From Paragonimus skrjabini miyazakii (taxonomy: Eukaryota; Platyhelminthes; Trematoda; Plagiorchiida; Troglotrematidae), in contig JTDE01002000.1 of the NCBI GenBank assembly GCA_014338405.1, forward strand, positions 1 to 64,000: 64,000 bases of DNA, in the 5' to 3' direction. This document shows positions 37,800 through 50,711 of the stretch, piece by piece. The position numbers and the translations under genes are program-made. The notes below the pieces were generated by a model. It ran no database searches, was not told the origin of the DNA, and was given only the letters and a program-made list of their open reading frames with translations. How positions within the stretch are numbered: position 1 is the first letter of the stretch; every line of letters begins with the position of its first letter.

Positions 37800-39050
37800 T
37801 GGGTTATGCGTTTTAACAAGACCACAAACAAAACCACTCATTTGCACACGGTACTCGGCCCAGACCGTCTCGGCTGCCACATATATCAATGCTCAGCTGC
37901 CTTACGTAACAAGGACCATTTTGGACGATGCTGCACTCCAATGTTTCTTCCTGCATTTTTCGATGTCAAAATATATGCTCTGGTCCTACTACTCAGTAGC
38001 AGTCGTCGCTCATCCTCACTACAGTATGAGCAACATATTCTGCATTACAGCAGCAGCATGAAAATGAATACACGATCGTTGACTGATCGTGGACTGTTAA
38101 CTTGTCTTTCATGCTCAATCTCAACATCGACATTGTTGTGAACCAACTTCTTAAGGTTGCCGCTGGAAAGGTACGTTTAAGTGATCGGTACATGCTTCGG
38201 TTGAACTGATCTGCTGCAGTATCCCCTTTAAACGGGAGTTTTATAAACACGGCTTTCTTTTCAGCTGTGGAAATTACCTCACGCGGGATTTTGGCCCTCA
38301 TATTTAAAGTGATAAATTGTTCCGGATAGCCGTTTTCCCTCAATAGGTTTTGAACTGTTCTCAGTTCCAGTTCTACTGCGTCACCTGAACAAGTCTTTTT
38401 TGCTCTAGTTGTCAGGCATTGGGCTAGATTTCGTTCCTGTTTGAGGTACACAAAACTGTTGAAATTAGTATATTGACTAGTCCATGTAGGTTTGCGATAT
38501 ACCGACCAACTCAGTGTACTGTCTCGACGTCCCGTCAGTTTGACATCCAGGATATGTAACTCGTTGTTAGATTCGTCTTTTGAGGTGAAGCCCTGTGAGT
38601 TCTGTGTTGTATTAAAAATCTGAAGGATGGTTGTTAACTCATTTTTTGATTTTATAACGACAAATATATCGTCTATATGTCGGCGATACATATGAAGACT
38701 CTGAATAGTCTATTGAAGTTGGGATTCTAATTTGCCCATGAATAGGTCTGCCAGTAATGGACCTAAAGAAGATCCCATTGCTACTCCATCTGATTGTCGA
38801 TACAGCTCACCGTCGAACAAAAACCGTACATTGAGGGTGCCTCGCAAAAGTAGTTTTTTTAGGTCTGATTTTTGCAATCCAAACATACTTTCGGGTTTTT
38901 CAATCTGATCACACAAAAAGTTAAATGTTTCAACCAACGGAACGTTCGTGAATAGCAAAGTGACATCAAAGAAGCCCATGTGCCGTTGTCTAACAATTCC
39001 TGCAATGCTGAAAAACCGAAAACTAGCTGGATTTTGAACCATAATTCAAC
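37800..39050 (-). mobile_element. Penelope-like element: RT and GIY-YIG remnant
   Basis: Minus strand, 5'-truncated near 39050. One continuous frame is interrupted by a single TAG at 38710-38712. Before it come the catalytic region FFDVTLLFTNVP and QSDGVAMGSSLGPLLADLFMG. After it come the metal-binding YRRHIDDIFVVIKS and ELHILDVKLTGRR, WSVYRKPTWTSQYTNFNS, and REVISTAEKKAVFIKLPFKGD. This order is that of Penelope-like reverse transcriptases, not LINEs or LTR elements. The frame then enters the start of the GIY-YIG nuclease (SFSCCCCNAEYV, with the usual following GRT lost) and closes at 37993. A decayed tail continues to about 37810 (DGLGRVPCANE in another frame). The element is inactive, but the polymerase part is only mildly damaged. 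Confidence 0.9.
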
Positions 39051-39078
39051 CTCGCTTTTTAATCAGAGTTTGAGCTGA

Positions 39079-39411
39079 CATGTACAATATCTGGAAACTA
39101 GTGCAATGCATCGAGTTTCGAATCAGATTTATGCACAACGAATTCTACCTAGGTTGCTAGATAGAAATACTAATCCTAAATCGGTCCACTGTGGCCGTCA
39201 CGATGCTCAGAGGTTAAATATTTACAAAATTCAAACGATTGTTAATTCACCAGCCGTTGAGGAGACTCAAATCTCTACTTCCGGCACAAGTCTGCAAACG
39301 GCGCTCCTAAGATTCATTGAATCTCATATGAGGTTAATACACATTTTTTTAAACAAAAGATGGTTTGTATTTAATGGACAAAACAGGGAACACTATGGCA
39401 GTGAGCCATAA
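39079..39411 (+). other. Unassigned open frame of about 110 codons
   Basis: Open from just after an in-frame TGA to a TAA at 39409-39411, with an ATG at 39106 (MHRVSNQIYAQRILPRLLDR). The composition is protein-like, without low complexity, and it lies just outside the 5'-truncated end of the Penelope-like element on the opposite strand. No domain was recognised. A possible exon end at 39331 would use a weak GTTAAT donor. It could be an exon, a decayed element part, or chance. Confidence 0.2.
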
Positions 39412-40299
39412 GCATTAGTGAACAACCTGTCACTGATGAGGTGATAAACTTGGTCTGTTACATTTGGCTATTCATCAATCCGTCTGCTATACATTTCAAA
39501 CAATAAGCCTACATGTCCATTGGAAATGTCCAGTGCGATTTACTTTTTGTGTGCACTTACAGGATAAAACATATCAGTACGTTCTCTCGAGGTGACCTGA
39601 CCCTGGTGTCAAATACAGTCATCCCTCACGTATTTCTACCGATCCATTCAAATAATTGTGCTGCATCTGTTTGTATTTTCACATGATATACAATGTCCAT
39701 ATTGAGTAATGTGGTACGAGCGGAGCACGTGCACACTGAAGAGCAGGTCTGTGAGTCAGAAGGATCCCGATGACGAATCAACGATTGGAAACACGTGTAC
39801 ACACTGTGTGGGAAGTGGCAACGAACAGACCGGCGATACGCTGCTGTCAACGGATGTGAAACACAACAACCACACAGTATACTGTTTGCGTTTGTTGTTA
39901 TGTAATTCCACACAATATGTAACGGCTGTTTAGCAAGGGGTCAATCACCAAGCCGAACGTCTTTTCCGACAAATTGACAACGTTTGTTTGAACCAAATCG
40001 AGATAGGACCGTGTTAATTACAGAGTACTGGTAAAAGGTTGCGAAGTAGTTAAAGGGAAAATTCGACAGTCCGTCTTAGGCAGGTACCTGATTTTTACAA
40101 TTAAATTGAAGTATCTGTCGTTTATACATGGTGATAATGTCAGTGAATCGAATCTATTTATACGAATTATTTGTAACGTCTCACATTAAGTTTTTCCACA
40201 CCTGCTTATAGTACAAATGATGTATCATCTTTACAGACAGTAACATGTCAGTGATTCTCGGGAAGGCTTAACTACCGTACAACCACAGGGGAAAAACGA

Positions 40300-40672
40300 G
40301 CCATGACCGAGAAGAAGAAACAAAAGGCTAGGTGAAATTACTATTGAAAATAGCCGAGTTCATGTTCACGCGTTCAAAGTCAAGGTGTCTACACCTTGCA
40401 AGGAAACAACCGAGCTGTAAGTGAAAGTAAGGCGTCATCAGCAAGACAGTTTCTTAACGTCTTTCACTGTTCCACGGCACTAAATGTAATAACTTCACAG
40501 ACAGGTCGGTCAGAAGACAACACGCACGCCACTAAGCCCCATTAGCCACCATCTCACCTAACGTCTCCAGCCACCGACACGGCCAGTCAGAAGTTTCCAA
40601 CTCGGGGGACGATGCCGATCTAGAGTGGCCAACCTCTTGAGGGATGACTTCATTTCTTTACGTCTGGTAAGC
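40300..40672 (-). mobile_element. RTE-like LINE 3' end, short diverged copy
   Basis: Minus strand. It shares the 3' untranslated and terminal coding region with the other copies (AACAACCGAGCTGTAAGTGA and GCGTCATCAGCAAGACAG on the plus strand). It is truncated at its 5' end where similarity stops at about 40672. Many substitutions mark it as an old insertion. Confidence 0.7.
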
Positions 40673-41163
40673 AAAAAATTTCATTGTGGCAAATTCTCAA
40701 ATGTTGTGTGTTTGTTGTTTGTTTAGTGATGAAACGTACGAATAGTTGAATCATGTAGTTCTTTGTAGTGTTTTGAGTTTTACTGCACTACGTTTTGGAC
40801 AATATAGTCACTTATGCGTTCTGTCGCCCCTTTCCATGGTTTACTCCGTCGACTATACATTCACCTGTGTTTTTAAACTTCCCCGATTCAGCAACTGACA
40901 GGCAACTGTCGTTAACAAGAGGTTTTCTATTCCACTATTCTAACGGTGATCAACAAAACTTGCTTCCGGAGCCGCTTAAGCCGAACAGAGGTTGTCGTTT
41001 GCCGAAATTCACTACACCATCTACCACACGTTGCTTACTACCGTGCTCCTCTGGAAGAAATATTCGAACAGAACTACCCACTCCCAATAACACGTTTTTA
41101 CTATGTACCCCTTTGGAAAAAGCTTTCTGAAAACCACACGTGAAACATTTCCTTTAGATGGAA

Positions 41164-41263
41164 NNNNNNNNNNNNNNNNNNNNNNNNNNNNNNNNNNNNN
41201 NNNNNNNNNNNNNNNNNNNNNNNNNNNNNNNNNNNNNNNNNNNNNNNNNNNNNNNNNNNNNNN
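41164..41263. other. Assembly gap (100 N)
   Basis: Exactly 100 undetermined bases. The flanking sequence (40795-41163) is open in two plus-strand frames and one minus-strand frame, but no protein could be recognised. Confidence 0.99.
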
Positions 41264-41820
41264 TCTTTCCAAGGATAAACTGGAAAATATTCATGTCGGA
41301 CTTCAGGGTAGATCACTAAAGTACGTGTAAGCACTCGTGTGGGCGATTCTCTATTGCAAAGAGTCCTTCAAATTCTCACCAGCGCGTTCAGAATTGCACT
41401 TACTAAACTACAGCGTGCATTAGGGTGCCATTTTCTAGCAGTGAAATGAAGGTTATTCGAAAAATGAGAAAACGACACCTTTGTTCATCTTGCCCAGATG
41501 ACTGGTGTTTATCGCTTTCAAGACGGATAGGAACTGTTAAAAATAAGGGTAATTGAAGGCTTTGAAAACTAGATTAGGTTCTGCGCGAAAACTGACCTAT
41601 CAGCAGACCTGCTCTTTTGCTGAACTCAGAAAAATAGGCAATAATGCCTTGTTGAAAAAATTATTATCGGGGGAAAATCCACTGGATAAAACAAGTGAGG
41701 TAGTAACTGGATTCGGGTGCACAGAATTTACATTCAGCAAAGGACGACTATTTAAGTTAGCCTATTTTGGTAGCTAGACACTTAAAGTTATTAACCTAAT
41801 TGATGTAACTGTAGAACTGC

Positions 41821-42116
41821 TATGACCATAAAAGACGCGTGGTCTGCAAAGTTATTTATTGCATGATAAACCGCACAGGCTATGCTAAAACATAGGACCA
41901 CGAACGCGTACACTCATTTGCTTGGCTGAAGTATATTCACACACCGTTTATAGCAGCATATTGTCACTCTCCTTGGTGGCACTTCTCCCACAGTGCGCAC
42001 ACATTATTCCAATGGTCGATTCTGGTCATTCGTCTTCCTGGCGTTGAGACTGGCCATTTAATTCCAGAATGTGCACACTATCCTGCTCAAAAACGAAGGT
42101 GCCTGTTATACAACAG
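41821..42116 (+). repeat. 300-bp repeat family, member A
   Basis: Starts TATGACCATAAAAGACGCG and ends GGTGCCTGTTATACAACA. It shares ordered blocks with members at 42409, 46762 and 50712: AAAGACGC.TGGTCTGCAAA, CACAGG.TATGTTAA, CCAC.AACGCGTACACTCATTTGC, and GTCTTCCTGGCGTTGAGAC. Non-coding. The TG...CA ends would allow a small solo LTR, but target duplications were not seen. Confidence 0.7.
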
Positions 42117-42408
42117 CATGATTTAAGTGTTATCTAGACAAAAGCATAAGGAACAAGCTCCTCTCAGTACATTTCTTCGTAGATTTCTAATACGTTTCCA
42201 AAACGTCAAACTTTGTGGGACTCATAAATGAACACATAAGTCGGAAAATATTTTCACACCCTCAGCAGGTTTTTCTTTTATTTTTGAGTACGGTATCAAT
42301 TCTACGGCATGAACCACTCCGCCACTTTGTAAAATAAAAGTCCTAGCTGCTTACTTTACAAACAGACTTAAGTGTTATGTCTCTTCTACTAAGAGTGTTC
42401 TTGTGATT

Positions 42409-42680
42409 TTGTGACAGCAAAGGACGCTTGGTGTAAGAAACATTTTATTGAAAAAAATCAACTACAAGGTGTACGAGCACACAGAACGAACGCGAACACT
42501 GTTTTACATGGCTAATGTTTATCTGCATCCCGTGGGTACCAGTACATCCTAATACGTACACGTTTCCAACAGTCCCTTCTGGTCTCACGTTTTCCTGGCG
42601 TTGAGACACCCCCATCAGTTTGCGCGCGTACGAATCGTGCTATCCTGTCCATAAACCGAAGGTGCATACCATACAACACT
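42409..42680 (+). repeat. 300-bp repeat family, member B
   Basis: Diverged member: TTTTGTGACAGCAAAGGACGCTTGG at the start, GTTTTCCTGGCGTTGAGACA in the middle, and CGAAGGTGCATACCATACAACA at the end. It lies about 290 bp downstream of member A in the same orientation. Confidence 0.6.
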
Positions 42681-45600
42681 TTGCTGAGTAGCCAAGCCTT
42701 TAAAAGCAGTTAACTTTCAAAGCTCCATATTCAACCATACTATCGTTAAGTCATGCTTAACTTTCAAAAGCATCCTACCTCAATGAAACGTTTTTCATAC
42801 CTCAACAATCTACTTCCACTTAACTGTCTAACGATGGTGGTTCTAGAACAAAACTGGTTATTCCAATTCTCGCAAAACATTTTAACATCAAAATATTTTC
42901 GATAGTTTGTGTTCTTGTTCTGAGACTAACAATACTTGGAAAGTGAGGACTCATGAAAATAATCAGCGAAAGCTTGAACTACCTCATTCAGTATATGATG
43001 TGTTGTTTAATTGTCAGCTTCTCTGTATACTGATCGCTGATTTCAAATGCTCCCAAATTAATTCAAAGTTTTCCATCACTTATTGGGAAAATGACAATGA
43101 TATCCACTTTTAACTTAACTCCCATACACTTATAAAATGTTGGTCGTATAAGTTTAGCCATACTGTTATTACTGTGTGACGACTGATGTGAAGAGTGCAG
43201 CCCAATAAAACTTCGTAATGGTGACACAATAGTCCAATCAAAGCAATGGGACGTAGTGGGTAATAGGGTGGAGACAAGAAGATTGCACCGATCAAGCTGC
43301 AATGTGTTAGTAAACAAACTGTAGCTTATCATATAAATATTTATGCTCACCGTATTTGGGTCACACCGCTCAGCTCAATCAAGCCAGTATGCTAGATCTG
43401 CTCTGGCCACAGACGCTACGTCACTGATGTTTGGACTAAAACATGGTAGACCAGCATACCGTGCAAATCGATAGCAATTCCTGGACCGGACAGTTTGAGT
43501 TTTGGATCGCAAAAATACCCAAAATTCTGTGAAGTCAGTCTATTAGTTGACTGCACGAATGATGACGACCGGGCTAGATTCGACGTGAAATTATGACGTC
43601 AGCTTTGACTGAAACGTTGTCATGCAGTTGGTCTGGTGATAAAACCGGACAAGATATTGTTAGGGCGTGCATTATTTTCCCGTCCAAAACCGCCTCCGTC
43701 CTCGAAAATAAAACGATTGATTCAATCGGAATTGGCGCAACTGTTCAGAAAGGTCGAGCGGTGATCTTGGCTAGTTTTTACCCGTCCGACTTTGATTCTG
43801 CTAGGCTCATTAGTGACCCTAACTATTTTTTTCCTTAACTGTCCTCTTATTTTGTGATTCGGGAATGTTTTTTGGCCACTACGCACCATATAAATATCTT
43901 GTATTTTTCCGCCTTGTCGCAAACGTTTTTGGGCAGAACAAAGCTGTTCTTTGCACACGTCTTTTGGCTTGTCTTGGGAGTAAATCACGGGGACATTCGC
44001 AGTATTTTCGGGACCCAGATTTCCGTATTAATTATTACAAGAAGGCGAGGTCGATTTCTGTCAAGCTCACCAATATATTGAGAACGAACCAGCCTATCGT
44101 TTCGAGGGTTTACAACAGATATACCATTTTGGAGTTTTCAGTTTTGGAACTGATCCTGCTAGATATGTGCTGGTTGTGTGTTTTGTTGTCAAGCTTCCCT
44201 CAAGAGAACATCACTGTGATGAAACGAAGCTGCATTTGGGAAGAAGTTCACTTTTCACATGAGGGCATTGAGACCCTACGATTCTTATATATATTTTTTG
44301 AGAAGCACCAGGAGCAAATAAGTAACACGTGGATCACGTAGTTTTTAACGCTGAGGAAAGTGACGTTTGAATGACTCAATCTTCCGAGAACTGAATACGG
44401 TGAAAAGAATTCGAACAAAGATAGGCTTGTAGCGAAATCCTTTCTTTCGGTCACGTTTTTAGGATGAATGGCTTTGAAATTCCCACTGCCTTGTCCAGTT
44501 GCTGACAAACCTAGTAGAATCGAACTACTTTTATAATGTGCTTAGAAACGTTCTGTGAATTCTAACTTGATGAACAAGTTGAAACTATTCGCCACGACAG
44601 ATGCTGAATTAACTGCCAACAGTGTAAAACAGTGTTGCTGCGCAATTAGGTTGAAAATACTTCCGTCTTTGTTGTTGTAAACAAGCCGCTTGAGACCACT
44701 GGAATTAGTTATTTTATCTCATCTGCTTGTAACATGGCTGATGAGATGTGCGTGAGGAGTACGGAAACACATATTGCATTAGAAGAATCCCGAGTTACCG
44801 AAAGGGATTAGTGACAGTTTGTTGAATCTACAAAGCATACCGTCACACAAGTCAATGAAAAATGATGGACCAGTTGTATACACTTCACCCCTATAATTAA
44901 ACATTGCTATATGTTCTCTGTTCACTACTAACCTCTGATCATAAGAGGTACGCTTTCTGTGCGGTCACGGCAACGAACTACGCACAGGTCGACCGACCAA
45001 TCACGTGTAGGAATTGACGTGGGTTAACCTAAGATTTCCCAGATGGTTAATTCATGGGCCAATTTAATGCCATAGTTCGAGGTTACTGTGTCCATCCTGA
45101 CCACCACTAAGATGCTGGCAAGTCACGGTAGTCAAACACGTCTCTCAAGTAACGACTGAAAAATTGGGTACCGGCGAACATCCCTTCGGATGCGCGGACA
45201 GCCGGCTCTGTTATGGGTAACCAAACGAAGCGAGAGAACAGGGAGTCTTTTGGTCCAAGAATGATCATCAATATCATCAACTTTATCACCACCAATATCA
45301 TTATTATCATTAACGGTAGTGATGGTAGTAGCAATGGTATCAGTATAATTATCATTGCCATCGTCATTTTTGAAAACATTACCAACTTTGTCATCAAATT
45401 CAATATCATCATCACTATAATCATCTTACATGATGTTGTCCAAACAGTTGTTATTATTAACGCTAGACTGTCATACAATCATGAGAAGAACAGAAGTGTT
45501 GTAGGCTGAGACCAAAAGCTGGGGAAGTGACGTAAATAATCGGAGGAATTTGTTGTGATAATCGAACTTCTTGGAGTTATTACAAATAATGGACTAGCTC

Positions 45601-46761
45601 CAAACCAACGCTAACCTCGACGAAGTAGAAATGGAAGACGGGGAGACGTACATACAGTTGCGAACTTATTCTGAACCACAAGTACTTCAATAAATAGCGA
45701 TATATAAAACAGTTTATTAGACGATGTGAAATAATGTTGCACCAATCACTAGGTTTTTCAGCTGTGTGAACTTCGGACGGCTTTCTTGGTTGGTTGTAGT
45801 CGTGCCGCTACGATTGATGGATCTGAAACTATAGTGTTACTGGTCTGCAAACGGCCGTTCTGGAAGCTAGAATTAACACATTTATCTAAAAACGTGCATA
45901 TTACTCAGGTATCTAGGCCTTATTGGAAAACATCCGACGTACAAGCCAAAGAAAGTCGGCTTCTTAATTCGTCAATTGACTTTTCTTCAGTAGTGACTCG
46001 GTCAAATCTCGGGTACATGTAAGAAAATGATTCCGATCAGAAGCTACCTTCTCATCAATGACACTATCTGAGTCACGCGGGTGAGCGTTTGGAAAGCAAA
46101 CATGACCTGTAGATAATGGTATTCACCTGTCTTGAATTTACTTGGTGCTTGCTTACTGTTGCGCAATTCGGATATATCAAGTTAACAAACATGGGGAACA
46201 ATCCGTAAAGTCTCAGAAAATTGGTCGTACATCAGCATACACTTCAAAAGGTAAATGATACGGATTACCGTAAGTGGCAGACTTGATACACCTACATTAT
46301 CTGCAAACGGTAGGTCTCAATGTCTACCAGTTTATTGATGGACAGCGATTTCCACCCAGTCTCGTCTTGTCCGCATCCGATAGGCTATCACAGTATAATA
46401 CTACAGACAACTATCTGGTAGATCACTGAATGGCAGTCACCGGGGTTGGAGGGCGGTAATTAGATTGTTATTTTTTCGATTGATACACGTCTTTTTATGG
46501 TTGACTGAAATCTATCAGTTATTTGTGGCCTGCCTGCAAATTAGCAAACATCTACGACAGTTCCAAATGGAGTTAAAACAGGTTCTCGCAAACGGATGGT
46601 CCCAGTGACCACCAATCAAGTGATGAACAGCTCTTTCAAACTTATTCAGTCTCATAGGCACCACACACACTCGGGAGTCAGACTTACAGTCCATAAATGA
46701 ATGTGAATCTTTGAATTGTAAAATGTGTAGTACAACGGTTAAATTACATGAAGTTACTGCT
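42681..46761. other. No gene seen, long unsupported open frames
   Basis: A 158-codon plus-strand frame (43865-44341) is open from an ATG, but it has no recognisable domain, is rich in large hydrophobics, and overlaps other open frames, so it is not called. 45240-45430 is a degenerate ATC/ATT-rich tract that translates to isoleucine runs. No named repeat was found apart from that tract. Confidence 0.4.
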
Positions 46762-46943
46762 GTTGTGACCGCAAAAGACGTTCGGTCTGCTAATCCGTTT
46801 GCTGCACGAACTCCCGTACAGGTTATGTTAAACATGGGACCACAAAGGCGTACATTCATTTGCACGGCTGACGTGCATTAACATATATTGGGTGGTAGTA
46901 CGTTGTCATTCGTCCTGTGAGTAGTATACTAGTCACCGCGAAA
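46762..46943 (+). repeat. 300-bp repeat family, member C
   Basis: Starts GTTGTGACCGCAAAAGACG and matches members A and D through CGTACATTCATTTGCACGGC. It is truncated before the GTCTTCCTGGCG block and ends in a GAGTAGTATACTAGTCACCGC segment that member D also has. Confidence 0.65.
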
Positions 46944-47699
46944 TGAGAGTAGACAATCTGAGAATAACTTGTTAGTATTCAGTATTAGCTGTTCCGGTGA
47001 TGCTTCACTTAGACTTGGTGGATCAGCGGTAATTTACAGTTTAGTTTAGTATCAGAATCATGGAGGTAAAAAGATACCATAAATAGTAGCGACAGCTTAG
47101 GCCTTTCTGACAGATGGCAGTAAATCTTAAATCTGTTTAACTCACATACATTAGTGGTTGAACGTGTTTGTCACTGAAACAGTTAGCACGCGTTTAATAC
47201 TCTATTCTTTTGAACTTTCCAAGGACGAATGAACACTAAAACTCAGTTGCTAGTTTACTGTGTTGAATCACTTTATTCTTCATTGTCATATGCTCTCGTT
47301 CAACCAGAATCAATACGTCGAACCTAGCATGGACTCCTATTTCTATGTTTTTGACCTTCGTTTTGTGACTTCAAATCCTTGCATTAACTCACATTATGAT
47401 TTTTTAATCTACTTCAAAGCTGTAGTTTGATTTGAAGAAGCATCTATATCGGAAATGAAATGCCACTAACAAACGTCATCATCAGCTGATCACAAGTTGT
47501 TATCGAGGGCACTCTCAATACATTTGTACACTTTCATTTAAAGGAAAGTAACATCACACACTTTACAGGTTTTTTCATTCCTTTCAGTAGCCTGAAGACA
47601 TTAACTTGAGCTATCGAGAAATAATAGTCAGATAACAAAACTAGTCACTGTATCACTTAGATCCTTCTGTTCTACTAATGAGCTTGAGCAGAACAATGA

Positions 47700-48307
47700 G
47701 AGGTTAAACTGAGCTGCTACAGTATCTCCTTTAAACGGGAGTTTTATAACCACGGCTTTCTTTTCAGCTGTAGAAATTACCTCACGCGGGATTTTGGCCT
47801 TCGTATTTGAAGTGATAAATTGTTCCGGATAGCCGTTATCTCTCAATAGGTTTTGAACTGTTCTCAGTTCCAGTTCTACTGCGTCATCCGAACAAATCTT
47901 TCTTGCTCTAATTGTCAGGAATTGGGCTAGAGTTTGTTCCTGTTTGAGGGGCACAAAACTGTTGAAATTGGTGTATTGACTAGTCCATGTAGGTTTGCGA
48001 AATACCGACCAACTCAGTGTACCGTTTCGACGTCTCGTCAGTTTGACATCCAGGAAATGTAAATCTTTGTTAGATTCCACAAACAACATTACTCATTTGC
48101 ACACGGTACTCGACCTGGACCGTCTCGGTTGCTACAGGTAGCAAGGCTCAGTTCATTTACGTAGCGAAAATCATTTTGGGCGATTCTGCACTCCGATGTT
48201 TCTTCCTGCACTTTTTCCTGCGGCTTGTTCGATGTCAAAATATATGCTCTGGTCCTACTACTGAATAGCAGTCGTGTGAGTAATATGGTACAGTCGCTCA
48301 TCCTCAC
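47700..48307 (-). mobile_element. Two Penelope fragments joined head to tail
   Basis: Minus strand, read from high to low coordinates. 48307-48089 is the decayed 3' end of a Penelope-like element (SNRDGPGRVPCANE, matching the tail of the element at 37800). It is followed directly by the C-terminal half of a reverse transcriptase (NKDLHFLDVKLTRRRNGTLSW, then YTNFNSFVPLKQEQ and REVISTAEKKAVVIKLPFKGD) down to about 47700. The RT part begins in mid-domain and stops before the GIY-YIG domain. A 3' end preceding a 5'-truncated copy is the partial tandem arrangement known for Penelope-like elements. Both parts are inactive. Confidence 0.85.
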
Positions 48308-48375
48308 TAAACTAGTTGCAGATTTTACATTCGTGTTGACTTTTTGGGCTGTTCCTAAAGGTGTCGTGATTGAGG

Positions 48376-48482
48376 TGAGAAATTACCACCAGTACATATC
48401 CTCGCCATTACGCTGATTTGTACGGCATTCCTGTCTCATGAGGCAACCATGCGGTCCACTGCATTGTTAATCTTATACCGGA
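48376..48482 (-). repeat. tRNA-derived SINE copy
   Basis: Minus-strand copy with AACAATGCAGTGGACCGCAT, GGTTGCCTCATGAGAC and GCGAGGATATGTACTGGTGG. It matches the 5' and middle blocks of the family. The B box is decayed and the tail is not clear. Confidence 0.55.
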
Positions 48483-50711
48483 TGCGACCGATTGATTATA
48501 TTCAGACAACCAGCCACAGTAGCTTATGAGTAATACTCAGTTTTCTCCCGCCATAATCTGGAAGGATACAGAGTGACTCTCCTGTTGACTTCAAACAGTA
48601 ACCCTTTGGTTAGGAATTCTTACTTCAGCCAACATTACATAAGTCGTTAAACTTCGTGATCAATGGTTTAGGCAATACCTAGTAAGTAGAGACTTAGTTA
48701 GTGTGTACTGAACTTGACTCCGCTTTTATTGAGCCATTCGCAATTAAGTAGATTAATTTTTTGCCAGTGACTAACAGGACAGTAGCAGGATACATCGCTT
48801 TTGAACACAAAGTGAAGGTTTATGACACTTAAACGCCCAAATTTAAGTAAGCCAGAAGAGGTTTGTAGTTGTGTTGAAAACTAATGGGTTTGCGTCAGAA
48901 CGTTGGATTGTATGCCTAGGTTGGATAACGTGCTTCGCTACTGCTACTGTTGAGTGTCGTTCATCAGATTCTGTCAACGCGCCTGGTGTCTTTAACTGTA
49001 GTCTCGGTCATTTGTGTGCACACTGTTTAACACAAATTGTTTGTTGTCAGTTTGTCCTCTGCATGCAATTCATATCACACCTATGCCAGTAACAGTATAA
49101 ACACTGTGACTAAAAATTAAAGGTGATTCGCAAAGTGATGCTGTTCGCTGACCCTGGCTAAGCTGAATGAAGAAATAGAGTATGCAAATCGGGATCTCCT
49201 AACACTTCTGGATCCCGGTTGCGAACTCTGTTAGTTCCATCAATATGCCCAACATTTTTCTTGAACAAATTACCAGGTTCATGAACACAAAATAAATAAC
49301 CAGGTTCTATCGAATTTACTGCTTTGAAAATCGACCCAGAGACGCAATAACGACACCATTCACGTTGTACCTATCCACCATTTTTTCAATACATCTAATC
49401 TTAGGACTAACGATCCCGTTGTTCTCCCAGAACGGTACTTAAATGACCGATACTTGATTACGATTCATCCACAAAATTATTAAGCGGGATGGATGAGGCT
49501 CACGTTGTAAAAACCCGTATGTCTAAACATAAACAGCTGAAATCATGGTAAGTAATTCTGGTTAATAACTAGCTGTATCTCAAGGGGAAATAACAAGACA
49601 TCTGATAAACCACCTCATCTATTACTCTACACTCTAACTGTATAAACAGTTGAACTTAACGAGTGTAATATTCAGGCAATTGAAGCCGATTATCAACCAG
49701 CTGTCGTAATATTTACAACGATAGACTGTGAGTTGAGGGAGCCTCAGCCGGAATGCCGAAAACGTCCTTTGGTAAATTTCATCATTTCTCCACACGTAGT
49801 CATTACAAGTCTATCAGTAGTCATAAGAGAACAAAACCGATAGTAAAGGTGTACGTTTTAATGATCGGCAATAAACAGAATGATCATTCAGTCTTACAAA
49901 CAACGCTTACATTTAGTAGGTGAACCTATTGGTAGCAATCTGCAACAGAAGGCTGGATGTGTAATAACATAGAGGACCTGTGTGGGACCGGTCTAGAAGT
50001 TCACTCAGTGGCTCACAATGCGGGTGATAACAAAATCTGAATATAAGCTGCTTCGAAATGTTGACTGATCTGTTAGACTGCTATCACACTGACCTGTGTT
50101 AACGCAAGTGCTAAAAGCGATTACCACCAAGCGCACTACTACGGCCTGGATTTTATCCGGTCATTAAAACAATAGCTGTGAAAGGTTGGGAATGATGAAC
50201 CCGTAATATCAATTTGTTTCGAGTGTCTTGCAATTGATTTGCGAACAGTATTTAGGGCGGACAAGCGTTAGTAAAGCAACTTTCATCACCATACTAGGTG
50301 GTAGTCGATAAGCGTTTGTAGTGCGACACGAAACAATCTCTGTTAGGCAGCTATAACCGAACAATTCTAGTAAAGAACAGAAAGACCTCTGTTTAGTTGG
50401 TTTGGACACTGTTTTACTTATATATTTCCTTTCAGCCAATTTTCTGTTGGTTCCAAATCCAAGATGATGTCTGCAGTAGAACAAACCTAGTTATATGCAT
50501 ACAGCCTCACGTTCCATTTAGACTGCTGCTCTTTGGCTAAAGGTAACGTAATGATTCGAAGTTAACAGACAAATAACGAGCACCAGCTATACGTTGAGTG
50601 TTTTACATTGTGTTTGTCAAATGAGGTTCACCAGCAATTACTCAAGGAGCTCTTTCAATGTCTCACTCTATTAAGCATTTGCTCATCTCTTTACTGCATA
50701 ACTGGTCACAT
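48483..50711. other. Gene-free stretch
   Basis: No gene can be named. A short start-codon segment ending at a strong donor (49489-49547) is described under findings. Confidence 0.4.

Noticed and set aside
43865..44341. 158-codon plus-strand open frame as a gene
   Set aside because: No motif, no splice context and other frames are open over the same stretch. An open frame this long can occur by chance in 64 kb.
45107..45509. Hydrophobic isoleucine-rich or acidic protein
   Set aside because: The composition is explained by a degenerate ATC/ATT repeat, and all frames look equally repetitive.
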